Origin: Candidatus Nitrosopelagicus sp.
Lineage (GTDB): Archaea; Thermoproteota; Nitrososphaeria; Nitrososphaerales; Nitrosopumilaceae
Length of the DNA: 64,000 bases
Direction: 5' to 3'
Assembly: GCA_028343435.1 (NCBI GenBank)
Contig: JAOLYM010000002.1
Span: forward strand, 30,674 to 94,673
Within the stretch, counting starts at the first letter, position 1. Each line of letters starts with the position of its first letter. The position numbers were made by a program, and so were the translations under genes. Under the pieces are notes generated by a model. It was not told the origin of the DNA and made no database searches. It worked only from the letters and a program-made list of their open reading frames with translations. Positions 1 to 8,661 of the stretch are shown piece after piece.

Positions 1-346
1 ACATGTGATAAAATGCACTACTTTCTACTAGAGTTACTGTAATTCCTAATTGAATTGCCATACCAATTGCGCTAACTATGATGAATTTGACATACATTAC
101 TGAATTTCTTTTGTCCTTTACAAAACTACCAAATGTCCAATATCTATTGAAAAAGAAATTTGTGGTAATTGAAACTGAGATTGCTATAATTTGTGATGCG
201 ACGTACCAAAATCCTCCAATATCTGTTAGAAGGTATAAGATTCCTAAATTTACTAAAACGCCGGTTGCGCCAACAATGTAAAACTGAACTGCATGTTTTG
301 CAAATAACGATAATCCCCCTTTCTTTTTTTCGTCCTCTATTGTCAT
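1..346 (-). CDS. GtrA-like membrane protein, 3' end outside window
   Basis: Reading the minus strand from the ATG at 346 gives 115 residues with no stop before the window edge, so the C-terminus is missing. Hydrophobic helices lie at about residues 17-40, 48-66 and 84-107. The motif FNRYWTF at 66-72 matches the N-R-x-W-T-F signature of the GtrA family. GtrA-like proteins are four-helix membrane proteins linked to moving polyprenyl-linked sugars across membranes; a polyprenol-phosphate-mannose synthase gene occurs elsewhere in the window (24791-25504). The family call is from motif recognition; the substrate is unknown. Confidence 0.8.
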   Translation of the reverse strand, partial: MTIEDEKKKGGLSLFAKHAVQFYIVGATGVLVNLGILYLLTDIGGFWYVASQIIAISVSITTNFFFNRYWTFGSFVKDKRNSVMYVKFIIVSAIGMAIQLGITVTLVESSAFYHM

Positions 347-470
347 GTCCCTGATTATTTGACCTACTATAATTAACAATAGATTGAATCAATTATAATT
401 TTCAAAAAACACTAGTTTTTTTTGTAATAATTTGTCAAATCTCTTAAATATGATAATAACATATGGTAAT

Positions 471-603
471 TAATGCGGAAGGATGTAAATCCTATCGATT
501 AGACTTGCGTGGTCCTGCAGAGCAGAAAATAGAGTTAATGCACATTGATGCTGACAAGTGAGGGAATCTCACATTGCTTTGCCGAAGGGCCACGCCCCCA
601 TTT
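471..603 (+). ncRNA. Candidate structured RNA with its own promoter
   Basis: No convincing protein fits this segment. A TATA-like AT run at about 444-452 lies some 27 nt before the G-rich start at 475. Visible helices: AGGAT (480-484) with ATCCT (489-493); a 9-bp closing stem GCGTGGTCC (507-515) with GGGCCACGC (587-595), containing one G-U; CTGC/GCAG (516-524); GTGAG/CTCAC (558-562 with 568-572). C-rich sequence and T-rich sequence follow. The pairs were found by eye. I cannot assign a known RNA family; transcription from the plus strand is inferred from the promoter-like box. Confidence 0.5.
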
Positions 604-610
604 ATTCATC

Positions 611-1132
611 CTAGATGCTTCTATCTACCTTAGTTAATGAGATGCTGACAGAACCTTCTAGATTACCAGACCTGTTGATTGTAATTTCATATATTGCTTC
701 ATCTGAACTTGGAATCTCTCCTTCTAATTCTGGAATTTGAACATATTTCTGACCGATGTATTCCCATGTGTAGTATTTTGAAATTCCAGTATCAACCAAA
801 CTTTTTTCCAAAACAAATTCTTCTGAGAATATCTGCCTCCAACTAGGCTCCAACCTATAACTCTCAGTCCACTTTCCCTTTATCGTAAGTTTAATTTTAG
901 CAGGAGAATCCCCCATCGGCACAAATCCAATTTTGTAAGTTCCTCCTTCTATTACTCCTAAACCAGATGTGATGGTTTGGATATCATTAAACTCCTCACC
1001 TGATATTCGGAAATTCCAAATCTCTCCACCCGAGCGTTGCTCATTCCCACCTGGGTTCATTGATGCACCATATGCCATAGAAACTATGATTGCAACAGCT
1101 ACTATTCCTCCAGCAATCACCATTTTGTTCAT
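611..1132 (-). CDS. Membrane-anchored hypothetical protein
   Basis: 173 residues. One hydrophobic segment at about 4-23 serves as a signal anchor, followed by a Gly/Asn-rich linker and an extracytoplasmic domain with alternating hydrophobic residues that suggests beta structure. No catalytic motif or cysteine cluster is visible and I do not recognise the family. It is transcribed divergently from the cdvB-like gene, from which it is separated by about 120 bases. Confidence 0.7.
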   Translation of the reverse strand: MNKMVIAGGIVAVAIIVSMAYGASMNPGGNEQRSGGEIWNFRISGEEFNDIQTITSGLGVIEGGTYKIGFVPMGDSPAKIKLTIKGKWTESYRLEPSWRQIFSEEFVLEKSLVDTGISKYYTWEYIGQKYVQIPELEGEIPSSDEAIYEITINRSGNLEGSVSISLTKVDRSI

Positions 1133-1251
1133 AATTTAGGCATGAATTTCCCAGATTATAGTCATTTTGTTGAATTCTAGTCATACAATTTCTATAATTT
1201 GTGAACCATTATTCACACCGGAAATTAATAACATATTTCAAAACAGTACGC

Positions 1252-1911
1252 ATGGCAAGTTTCCAAGACAAATGGGCAGCTCCTCAGAAGCAAAGCTTCA
1301 TGGACAAACTCGGTGATACTCTCAAACCAAAAGGATCACTAAAACCAAGAGTCGAAATGGCTGTAAAACGATTACAGGCTCAAATCGGAAAACTTGATGG
1401 CATGTGCCAAAAACTCCAAGAAAGAGATCAGAAAATTTTCCAAAAAATTGTCGCTGCTCAACAAGCACACGACACCTATTCAAGTAAAGTATTATCAAAT
1501 GAACTAGTAGAAGTTCGTAAAGTTAACAAAATAATGTCTAATGCCAAAATGGGATTAGAAAGAATTGAATTAAGATTAACAACCTTCCACGACTTGGGCG
1601 ATACAGTCACCACATTGATGCCAACAATCGGTCTCATGAATGGACTCAAATCATCACTTGTCAAATTCATGCCAGGTGCAGATCAAGAGATTGGTAGAAT
1701 GACTGAGATGTTAGGTGGACTAATGACTGAAACCTTCAGCAGCAGCGGATCATCCTTCGGAGTTGAAGAATCAACAAACGCCGAATCTGATAGCATCCTT
1801 GCAGAAGCAGCAGCAGTCGCAGAATCACAATCAGGAGAACAGTTCCCTTCAGTACCATCAACTGGATTAGAGCAATTTAACGTTCCAACTTCTGAATCAA
1901 AATTTATGTAA
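1252..1911 (+). CDS. cdvB: CdvB-family ESCRT-III-like protein (paralog 1)
   Basis: 219 residues from the ATG at 1252; an AT-rich box at about 1221-1231 fits a leaderless start, whereas an upstream GTG at 1201 would add 17 unlikely residues. The body is a long helical Snf7-like core (about 20-150) with the conserved stretch VLSNELVEVRKV. A Ser/Glu-rich acidic linker follows, with FPSVPS near the C-terminus. CdvB proteins form membrane-constricting filaments in archaeal division or vesicle formation. No separate winged-helix CdvA-binding domain is visible, so this is a short CdvB1/2-type paralog. The same core and FPSVPS tail recur in the gene at 24114-24776. cdvA and cdvC are not in the window. 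Confidence 0.88.
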   Translation: MASFQDKWAAPQKQSFMDKLGDTLKPKGSLKPRVEMAVKRLQAQIGKLDGMCQKLQERDQKIFQKIVAAQQAHDTYSSKVLSNELVEVRKVNKIMSNAKMGLERIELRLTTFHDLGDTVTTLMPTIGLMNGLKSSLVKFMPGADQEIGRMTEMLGGLMTETFSSSGSSFGVEESTNAESDSILAEAAAVAESQSGEQFPSVPSTGLEQFNVPTSESKFM

Positions 1912-1917
1912 AATTTT

Positions 1918-2397
1918 CTAAAAACTAGAAGATTTATCTCGTGACTCTTTGAAACTAGTAATCCTTTTTCCTTCGTCATCAATGATTTTGTCTATTCCAG
2001 ATAATTTCTCTCTCATTGATGAGATTAGAGTCCCAACTTCATCTGCCTCATTTTCAACCGTATTCCTTTTCTGAGTCAGATGTTCTATTCCCCGTGTTTC
2101 TTCATCGATATAATCACTAACTTTCATTAATTTTTCTTTCAAATTTTTAATGTCTACTGATTCTTCTTCAATCTCTTTTTCAAGATTAGTTCTTTTCTCT
2201 TTGAGGTTTGCAATCAAGCCTCCAACATAATCGATAGCCTCTTCTAACTTTGCCCGCTTGTTCATCAATGATGAAATTCCAATATCTGAGTCTGATTGAC
2301 CCATTTCTTGAGGTGGTTCAGGCATAGATTCAGCTGGTTTTTCTTCCATCATTTCTCCACCTTCATCTTCTTTGGAAGAACCTAATAATCCAGTCAC
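1918..2397 (-). CDS. Coiled-coil protein convergent with cdvB
   Basis: 159 residues: an acidic, Met/Pro-rich head (1-45), then a continuous Glu/Lys heptad-type coiled coil from about 45 to 150 and a Ser-rich tail. No enzymatic motif. Its stop lies six bases from the cdvB stop, so the two genes converge tail to tail. A cytoskeletal or adaptor role next to an ESCRT-III gene is possible but unproven. Confidence 0.7.
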   Translation of the reverse strand: MTGLLGSSKEDEGGEMMEEKPAESMPEPPQEMGQSDSDIGISSLMNKRAKLEEAIDYVGGLIANLKEKRTNLEKEIEEESVDIKNLKEKLMKVSDYIDEETRGIEHLTQKRNTVENEADEVGTLISSMREKLSGIDKIIDDEGKRITSFKESRDKSSSF

Positions 2398-2603
2398 GAA
2401 TTAACTTCATTTTCCTCAAATAAAAAGATGAAAGAATGAATTTTACACACATTTTACACACATGAAAAAATACAATTTTCCGCCCCTGCTACCAAAATTG
2501 CCATTTTTAGTTGATTTTTAGCCGTTTCAAACCTGTTCCGCTATGCGTTCCGCTATGAGATTTCAGAATGTTCCTCATAAAGCTCTTGATCCTAAACTAG
2601 ACC

Positions 2604-2891
2604 ATGTCAAAACAACAATACAGATCCGAAATGGGAATAATGGGAGACATCTTAGATGTTACCATGAATGGAGGTCAGCAGGGCGTTATTGTGTCTGCAA
2701 TCTCCAGAAGAGCAAACCTATCTCACTATGCCGTTCTTGATAAATGTGAAAAATTGATCAATGCAGGTCTAGTCGAAACAAGACGTGATGATAGAAACCG
2801 CAAATTCATGATAACTGAAAAAGGTCTAAAATTTTTTGATGAATTCAAAAACTTCCAAAACCTCCTAAATTCGATGAATCTGAGGTATTAG
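2604..2891 (+). CDS. Winged-helix DNA-binding protein
   Basis: 95 residues with a compact archaeal winged-helix pattern: helix 1 (MGIMGDILDVTMN), HTH-like VIVSAISRRANLSHYAV, recognition helix and wing ending in VETRRDDRNRKFMITEKG, then a C-terminal dimerisation-type helix. Likely a small transcription regulator of the PadR/ArnR-like kind. It ends two bases before the TTG-started upstream extension of the next reading frame and may be cotranscribed with it. Confidence 0.8.
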   Translation: MSKQQYRSEMGIMGDILDVTMNGGQQGVIVSAISRRANLSHYAVLDKCEKLINAGLVETRRDDRNRKFMITEKGLKFFDEFKNFQNLLNSMNLRY

Positions 2892-2980
2892 AATTGAACC
2901 AAGAGTCAGCTTGCTGTGGTTGGTTGGAAGATTCCAAGAATGATGGAATGCTTTTAAGCCCAACCGAAGCCCTGATTTTG

Positions 2981-3919
2981 ATGGCTCGCGTACCCCTAGC
3001 AGTTTTTGTCCTAATTCTGCTTGCTATGTCGGTACCGCTACAGCACTCTTTTGGCTCAACTCGAACCCTCGATTTCTTCCTTTTTCCTGATGGTTCAACA
3101 CATGTTACTTATTCTTTAGAATCTGATCCATTACTTCCTGATACTGAAGTTTCACTTTATGGTGATTCAGTAGAAAATCTTGTGGCAGAAGATGAAAATG
3201 GATTTCCTTTAACTACACAATTTGAAAAAAATATCTTACAAGTTGAGACGCTGGGGTCTTCAAATATTCTGATTAATTATGATACGTACTCGCTAATTTC
3301 AAAAGATGGAAAAATTTGGTCATTTGAGATAAATTCGCCAGTCGAATTCAATGTGGTGATGCCAGAAAATTCTGTCATTGTGGGAATGTCAACATTTCCT
3401 ATTGACATGAATGTTGATTCTGACAGAACAAAAATTCTTCTTCCTAGTGGAATGGCTGAAATTACATATTTCTTAGCAGTAGCAGAATCGTCCCAGGTAT
3501 TACCAACCGAAGAAACTCCTGTAAAAGAAGGCGATGATAATTCTATGATGTATGTTGCAGGTGGAGTTGCTGTAGCAATTGCAACAATAGCAGCGATTGC
3601 AGTAAAGATGAAAAATAAACCAAAACGAATTGTTTCAACTTCTCAAACCGCGGTTTTAGAAAAGAATGAGCCTTTCAATATTGAAAAAGTTCTAGAAATG
3701 CCAGATCTCAGAGAAGACGATAAAGAGATAATCAAATTTATTCATGAAAATGGTGGTAGTGCATTAGAAAGTGATCTTAGAAAAAAATTCCTCTTACCTA
3801 GAACAACAATGTGGAGAGCAGTAAAAAGATTAGAAAGAAATGAATTAATTGAAATCACTAAAAAAGACCAGCAAAATCTTATAAAATTAACAAATGTGGA
3901 GGATGACAAAAATGAATAA
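2981..3919 (+). CDS. Membrane protein with cytoplasmic C-terminal winged helix
   Basis: 312 residues from the ATG at 2981, chosen because TTTTAAG at 2952-2958 lies about 27 nt upstream and the protein then begins directly with a signal peptide (about 1-25). The open frame extends back to a TTG at 2894. An extracytoplasmic beta-rich domain (about 30-180) is followed by a transmembrane helix (about 188-210), a charged linker and a MarR-like winged helix in the last 75 residues (LPRTTMWRAVKRLERNELI). The layout suggests a one-component sensor that binds DNA at the membrane. It overlaps the next gene by eight bases. Confidence 0.75.
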   Translation: MARVPLAVFVLILLAMSVPLQHSFGSTRTLDFFLFPDGSTHVTYSLESDPLLPDTEVSLYGDSVENLVAEDENGFPLTTQFEKNILQVETLGSSNILINYDTYSLISKDGKIWSFEINSPVEFNVVMPENSVIVGMSTFPIDMNVDSDRTKILLPSGMAEITYFLAVAESSQVLPTEETPVKEGDDNSMMYVAGGVAVAIATIAAIAVKMKNKPKRIVSTSQTAVLEKNEPFNIEKVLEMPDLREDDKEIIKFIHENGGSALESDLRKKFLLPRTTMWRAVKRLERNELIEITKKDQQNLIKLTNVEDDKNE

Positions 3920-4994
3920 AATTTATGGTATAATTGCAATCTTTGCCTTTGCTGGTCTTTTGTTACCTACATCAGCTATCCAAATTGAAGCCGCATCAGA
4001 TTTAGATTACATGTTGAATATTGCTGAAAAGGCAAAGCGTTACATTAAACATAATATTGATGAGATGGAAAATTCAAACACTCAAGACTGGAAAAACAGA
4101 CAAGCTGTACTAGAGATTTACAACAAAAGTACCTATGAAATTGATCAATTATCAACTGCAATAAAAGATGGAGATGTAAAATCTGCAAGAGAACATTTCA
4201 TATCATCTATGAGTAAAATCAAACAAATCAGCCAAATGCTAAACCAAATTGCTCAAAACAAAGCACAAGATGCAGCATTACCAGATCATTCTCAGATTAT
4301 CAAAAGATATGAGATGAACTATGAAAGACTTCAACAAATATCTGATAAAATTGGAGCGGATGTTGACTTTTCAGAAATGAAGAGTCTCATATCTCTTGCA
4401 AAACAAAATAATCAACAAGGCGAAAGTGACAAAGCAAAACAAGCAATTGATCAGATTGCTTTGAAAGGGCTTGAAATCTATAAATCACTTCAATCAATTA
4501 ATGAGAAAAATAAAATAATTCGTGCACAAGCATTGGCAGAAAAATATGTTGATAGAATTAATACACTAATTGTTCAAGCTAAAACTTCTGGGTTACTAGA
4601 TTATGTTAACATGTTAGAGAACTCAAAAATTCAATTAATTTCATCAAATTCCACATCTCAAATTACAAAGCAAATTAGAATAGTCATAACAATTCACAAC
4701 GATATCGAAGAAATCAAAAAGAATAATTTGCAACAAATTGATGTTGATCAAATACAATTATCTCAAAAACAAAAAATTACATCTGAACTTTCACAATTTG
4801 AGACAAGAGCAAAACTGCTTCATTCTGATGTAAAAGGAAGTAACGCCGCATTATACTATGTAGAAAAGGCGATTTCCGTTATTGATAATATACGAAATAA
4901 TCTAGATGATTCTGAACGAAAAATTAACTCAAAATTGCAGTTAATAGATCAACTCCTAACAAAAGCAGAGAAACTTGTACAAGAGTCAACATAA
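3912..4994 (+). CDS. Secreted helical protein
   Basis: 360 residues. Start at the ATG at 3912 because GGAGG (3898-3902) sits nine bases upstream, a clear Shine-Dalgarno as expected for a downstream operon gene; the frame is open from 3894. A signal peptide (about 1-27) is followed by almost entirely alpha-helical, Gln/Lys/Glu-rich sequence with coiled-coil character. No catalytic motif. The overlap with the membrane winged-helix gene suggests a functional pair, for example a secreted or surface partner of the sensor. Family not recognised. Confidence 0.7.
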   Translation: MNKIYGIIAIFAFAGLLLPTSAIQIEAASDLDYMLNIAEKAKRYIKHNIDEMENSNTQDWKNRQAVLEIYNKSTYEIDQLSTAIKDGDVKSAREHFISSMSKIKQISQMLNQIAQNKAQDAALPDHSQIIKRYEMNYERLQQISDKIGADVDFSEMKSLISLAKQNNQQGESDKAKQAIDQIALKGLEIYKSLQSINEKNKIIRAQALAEKYVDRINTLIVQAKTSGLLDYVNMLENSKIQLISSNSTSQITKQIRIVITIHNDIEEIKKNNLQQIDVDQIQLSQKQKITSELSQFETRAKLLHSDVKGSNAALYYVEKAISVIDNIRNNLDDSERKINSKLQLIDQLLTKAEKLVQEST

Positions 4995-5026
4995 ACTTCA
5001 TATAGATTTCAATCCCGTTTTTCATT

Positions 5027-5224
5027 ATGACTTCAAAAGCAATCATTTTTGGTGTCGGACTCCCAATGGTAATTTTTGGGGCATTCATAGCATTAGCTAT
5101 AGCACCACTTGCTGAAGGAGTCGTATCAACAATTGAATTTGTTGGATCTTTGATTGGAATATTGGGTGTTGTCTTTATGATATCTGGTATGTTCTACAAA
5201 AAGGAAATAATTATTCAAGAATAA
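5027..5224 (+). CDS. Small two-TM membrane protein
   Basis: 65 residues with two hydrophobic helices (about 5-28 and 37-57) and a short charged tail. An AT-rich box at about 5000-5007 supports a leaderless ATG start. Function unknown. Confidence 0.6.
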   Translation: MTSKAIIFGVGLPMVIFGAFIALAIAPLAEGVVSTIEFVGSLIGILGVVFMISGMFYKKEIIIQE

Positions 5225-5278
5225 TTGTGCCTAAGGAATTCACATCCTTTAAAATAACCTTTCAAACCAGTTGATCAC

Positions 5279-5815
5279 ATGGATAAAGAGCGTGTCAAAA
5301 AACTAGTACGTGAACTTATTATTGAAATCGGCGAAGATCCTACTAGAGAGGGTCTAAAGGATACTCCTAGAAGAATTGCTGATGCATATAGTGAAATATT
5401 TGGTGGCTATGATTCTGATTCTGAATTGTCTGTGCAATTTTCTGAAGATTCTGAAACAGTAGTTGCAAAAAACATTCAATTTTATTCAATGTGTGAACAT
5501 CACATGTTACCATTTTACGGAACTATTCAAATTGCATACGTACCAAATGGTCGTGTCTTTGGAATCTCTAAACTAGTTAGAGTTGTTGAAAAATTCTCAA
5601 AGAGACTTCAAATTCAAGAAAGAATTACTAAAAATATTGCAGATGAACTTTATGCTCAAGGTGTAAAAGGTGTTGCAGTTGTTGCAGATGCTGAACATCT
5701 ATGTATGAAGATGAGAGGCGTCAAAAATGATGCAAAAGTCACAACATCGGCATTTAGAGGCACATTTGAGGATCAAAAGACCAAAGAAGAGCTCCTAAAA
5801 GCTATGAGCCACTAG
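5279..5815 (+). CDS. folE: GTP cyclohydrolase I (type IA)
   Basis: 178 residues covering the whole T-fold enzyme. MCEHHMLPF at 71-79 gives Cys72, His74 and His75; Cys142 in HLCMKMRG completes the zinc site. The tail TSAFRGTF is also typical. The enzyme converts GTP to dihydroneopterin triphosphate. In these archaea this feeds the preQ0/archaeosine route (and pterins), which fits queC lying 0.4 kb downstream on the other strand. TTTAAAATA at 5248-5256 is placed for a leaderless start. Confidence 0.95.
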   Translation: MDKERVKKLVRELIIEIGEDPTREGLKDTPRRIADAYSEIFGGYDSDSELSVQFSEDSETVVAKNIQFYSMCEHHMLPFYGTIQIAYVPNGRVFGISKLVRVVEKFSKRLQIQERITKNIADELYAQGVKGVAVVADAEHLCMKMRGVKNDAKVTTSAFRGTFEDQKTKEELLKAMSH

Positions 5816-5861
5816 TAATCTACTATCAAAAATTAAATAATCCCCTAATTAGAAATTCATC

Positions 5862-6176
5862 ATGCCTGCAAGAAATAACATACATGTTCCAAGCGAATCA
5901 TGGCCATTTTTCTCATGGTCGATTATTGAATTTGCAATAGTAATTGCAATTGCAATAGTTATTTCATGGCAAGTCAACCCATTCTTTGAAGATTCTGTGA
6001 TGTCTTATGGATGGGAATGTGAACAAACATCACAAATAACCGACTGTAGTATGGCAGAAGAAGAAACTGTTAATCAAGGCTCACTTAATTGGATATTTTG
6101 GGGAATAGTAGGTGCAATCTTTGCTGGATGGTATATGGGCGCTCGTAGATTTGTTTTAAAAAGAAAAATACTATAA
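5862..6176 (+). CDS. Two-TM membrane protein, unknown function
   Basis: 104 residues: an N-terminal stretch, TM helix at about 19-40, an external loop with two cysteines (CEQTSQITDC) that could form a disulfide, a second TM at about 72-92 and a basic tail. A TATA-like AATTAAATAA box at 5831-5840 precedes the ATG by about 27 nt. Family not recognised. Confidence 0.65.
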   Translation: MPARNNIHVPSESWPFFSWSIIEFAIVIAIAIVISWQVNPFFEDSVMSYGWECEQTSQITDCSMAEEETVNQGSLNWIFWGIVGAIFAGWYMGARRFVLKRKIL

Positions 6177-6178
6177 TT

Positions 6179-6853
6179 TTATTTCAAATATTTCGTCTTA
6201 TCTGTAATCTTTGCTTTTGCAAATGCAATTTTCCTATTATTGCAGGATTCACATTTTCCACATTGCATTTTGCCGCTTAGATAACAGCTCCATGTTTTGA
6301 AAATTTCATTTCCTAAAACCTTGTAACCTTTTTTTATTAAATCACTTTTTGAAATGTTTTCTGAATATGGAGACCAGATTTTAATTTCTTTTCTAATTTT
6401 ATTTTTAATTCCATCAAATTCACCTTGATTCAATGCAGATTGTATTTTTCTAGTAAATTCTGGTCTACAATCTGGATATTGTGTATCTCCTTTTTGTGCT
6501 CCATATGCTACCAGTTCTGCGTTTAAAGTAAATGCCCATGCTGTGGCAATTGAGAGAAATATTGCATTTCTGATGGGAACTACAATTGAATATTCAAACG
6601 TACTAGGCATCTTTTTCTTCGTATTTGTTAAAACATTACTATCTCCATACAACTCCTTCATGAAGCCAATATCGAGAATTTTATGCTCCTTTAGTTTTAG
6701 TAATTTTCCAATACGTTTTGCAGCCTTTATCTCCTCAGATGCTCTTTGACCATACGCAAATGTAATTCCATACAACTGGTATCCTTTTTTTAAATATGAC
6801 ATCATACATGCTGAATCTAAACCTCCACTTAGAATGATAACTGCTCTTTTCAT
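6179..6853 (-). CDS. queC: 7-cyano-7-deazaguanine (preQ0) synthase
   Basis: 224 residues. The ATP-pyrophosphatase PP-loop SGGLDS is at 9-14 and a zinc cluster near the end uses Cys190, Cys198, Cys201 and Cys204 (CGKCESC). QueC converts 7-carboxy-7-deazaguanine to preQ0, the precursor of archaeosine in tRNA. It starts inside the end of homoserine kinase (four-base overlap), so the two are cotranscribed. folE on the opposite strand supplies the first step of the pathway. Confidence 0.93.
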   Translation of the reverse strand: MKRAVIILSGGLDSACMMSYLKKGYQLYGITFAYGQRASEEIKAAKRIGKLLKLKEHKILDIGFMKELYGDSNVLTNTKKKMPSTFEYSIVVPIRNAIFLSIATAWAFTLNAELVAYGAQKGDTQYPDCRPEFTRKIQSALNQGEFDGIKNKIRKEIKIWSPYSENISKSDLIKKGYKVLGNEIFKTWSCYLSGKMQCGKCESCNNRKIAFAKAKITDKTKYLK

Positions 6854-7845
6854 TTTCTTCTTATGATTTTAGGACCTTTACTTGGTTTACAAATTACAAT
6901 GTCACAATCTACCTTTGCAGATTTGAAACCTTTCTTCATGGCTTCTCCAATTCTCTTTGTGTTCACTGGTTCTCTATCTGAACCATTTGGGTGCTCATCA
7001 AGAAATGCAATTACTGAAGGACCTGCACCACTAATCGTACAAGCATCTGCACCTGCATCCAATGCATTCTTTTTTACTTTATCAAATCCAGGAATCAATT
7101 TTTTCCTAGCTGGCTCTACAATCACATCTAGAATATTTGCTCCAAATCTTAATCCGTTTGCCTCTTTTCTTTGACTAAGTTCAGCAATCATCTGTGTAGC
7201 ACATGCTAAATTTTGTACTACATCAGAAAACTTTACATTTTTTGGAATTACGCTTCTTGATGCCTTTGTCTTCTGTTTTGGAACACTAATCTTGGGAATT
7301 GCTACAACCATTCTTAATGAATTTGGAACTGGAAAAGAACGAACCGTTATACCGTTTGGATTGTGGTAGAGATGGACATATGGATTAACTACTACAAATC
7401 CTCCAAAAAGAGAAGCTGCAACATTGTCGTAATGAGCTGTTCCTGCACTTGCTTTTTCTCCATAACCTGCATGATATAGCATTCCTTCTTCTTCAAAATG
7501 TTTTGTATATTGAAACAATTCTGCAATTCCTATTGCACATGCAGCAGCTGATGCTGCACTACTTCCCATTCCATACCCTGCTGGAACATTTTTTTTAATT
7601 GAAATCTCTACACCATCAGAAATTCCTTGTTCTTTCATCATGCTTTCTGCAACTAATCCTGCAGTATTTTTTTTTGGATCTAGTGGAATGTCATCAGAGC
7701 TTACAATTTTAATTCCAAATGATTTTGGTTTTTTCGTTACCGTTACCTCATCATAAAATGCATCTAATGCCATACCAAATACATCAAATCCTGGACCCAA
7801 GTTTGCAGTAGAACAAGGAGCGCGTACCGTTACTGATTTTACCAT
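6850..7845 (-). CDS. thrB: Homoserine kinase
   Basis: 331 residues of the GHMP kinase fold. PAGYGMGSSAAS at 88-99 is the ATP-binding motif and ACTISGAGPSVIAF near residue 280 is the third GHMP motif. The N-terminus RAPCSTANLGPGFD is typical of ThrB. It phosphorylates homoserine for threonine synthesis. It lies between a GPN-loop GTPase (one-base overlap) and queC (four-base overlap), a three-gene minus-strand operon. Confidence 0.92.
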   Translation of the reverse strand: MVKSVTVRAPCSTANLGPGFDVFGMALDAFYDEVTVTKKPKSFGIKIVSSDDIPLDPKKNTAGLVAESMMKEQGISDGVEISIKKNVPAGYGMGSSAASAAACAIGIAELFQYTKHFEEEGMLYHAGYGEKASAGTAHYDNVAASLFGGFVVVNPYVHLYHNPNGITVRSFPVPNSLRMVVAIPKISVPKQKTKASRSVIPKNVKFSDVVQNLACATQMIAELSQRKEANGLRFGANILDVIVEPARKKLIPGFDKVKKNALDAGADACTISGAGPSVIAFLDEHPNGSDREPVNTKRIGEAMKKGFKSAKVDCDIVICKPSKGPKIIRRK

Positions 7846-8603
7846 TAATCTTCTATTTCTTCGCCCAAGTTAATAGTTCTGCTTAATGCACTTTGTAGAT
7901 TTACCATTCCATCTCCTGTTGCATTAGAAACTGGAATCAAATCCTGTTGAAAATCATGTCTGTTCAAACTTGTTAACATGTCTGATATTAGAGAAAATGT
8001 GTCTCCATTCACTTCTCCTGCTAAATCTGCCTCTAACTGTGAGTCTGTTCCAGACCAGCTTAACACTTTTTCTAATTTTTCTTGTATCAAGTCTGTTTTG
8101 GTAATTACATTAACTGTCGGTAATCCTAGTCGTAATCTTATTGATGTTGACAATAATGTTAGTGATACAAAATTATTTGGAGTTGAAACCATTGTTCCAT
8201 CAAACAAAAACAAGTTCATTTTTTCTTCTGCGATAAACTCATTTACAAAAAATGGACCACTCTGTCTGTATGCAAATAATTCAATTTGTCCTGGTGTATC
8301 CACTATAAGGTAATCTGGATTAATTGTATCTGCTTCTTTTTGTATATCATCAATTTTTGTAGCAATCAAATCATTTGCCATTATCAAAGAGCCATTTGAT
8401 CCTAACTCGTATTGTTCCATCAATGAATTAAGATCAATGTAGTCTCTGACATCAATATCTGGTGAATATGGTAGACTTGCTACTCCCGGATCTAAATTCA
8501 GTGTAATTGGAAATGTGGCATTTTTTGCATAATATTCCTTGAGTTTTGAAGTCAGTAACGACTTTCCTGCCCCTGCTGTGCCTGTAACAAAAATAACTTT
8601 CAA
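7845..8603 (-). CDS. GPN-loop GTPase family protein
   Basis: 252 residues. P-loop GTAGAGKS at 8-15, NLDPG at 36-40 and PYSPDIDVRD are hallmarks of the GPN/XAB1 family; DTPGQIE and TKTDL follow. The family's Gly-Pro-Asn insertion loop reads GSNGS at 68-72, so the proline is replaced by serine. Eukaryotic GPN proteins assist RNA polymerase II assembly; the archaeal role is unclear. First gene of the operon with thrB and queC, divergent from the YbhN-like gene. Confidence 0.88.
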   Translation of the reverse strand: MKVIFVTGTAGAGKSLLTSKLKEYYAKNATFPITLNLDPGVASLPYSPDIDVRDYIDLNSLMEQYELGSNGSLIMANDLIATKIDDIQKEADTINPDYLIVDTPGQIELFAYRQSGPFFVNEFIAEEKMNLFLFDGTMVSTPNNFVSLTLLSTSIRLRLGLPTVNVITKTDLIQEKLEKVLSWSGTDSQLEADLAGEVNGDTFSLISDMLTSLNRHDFQQDLIPVSNATGDGMVNLQSALSRTINLGEEIED

Positions 8604-8661
8604 TGGTTCGACAAAAATTCTTTTTTATTCGCTTATATTTGAATCTCTTAAAAATTGAGCA

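Noticed and set aside
144-392. 82-codon minus-strand frame at the left edge
   Set aside because: The neighbouring frame from the ATG at 346 carries the GtrA motif and runs off the window; this one has no family-like features.
2440-2600. Direct repeats (ATTTTACACAC, and GTTCCGCTATG twice) suggesting a mobile-element footprint
   Set aside because: Only two short copies each, with no transposase, inverted ends or target duplication.
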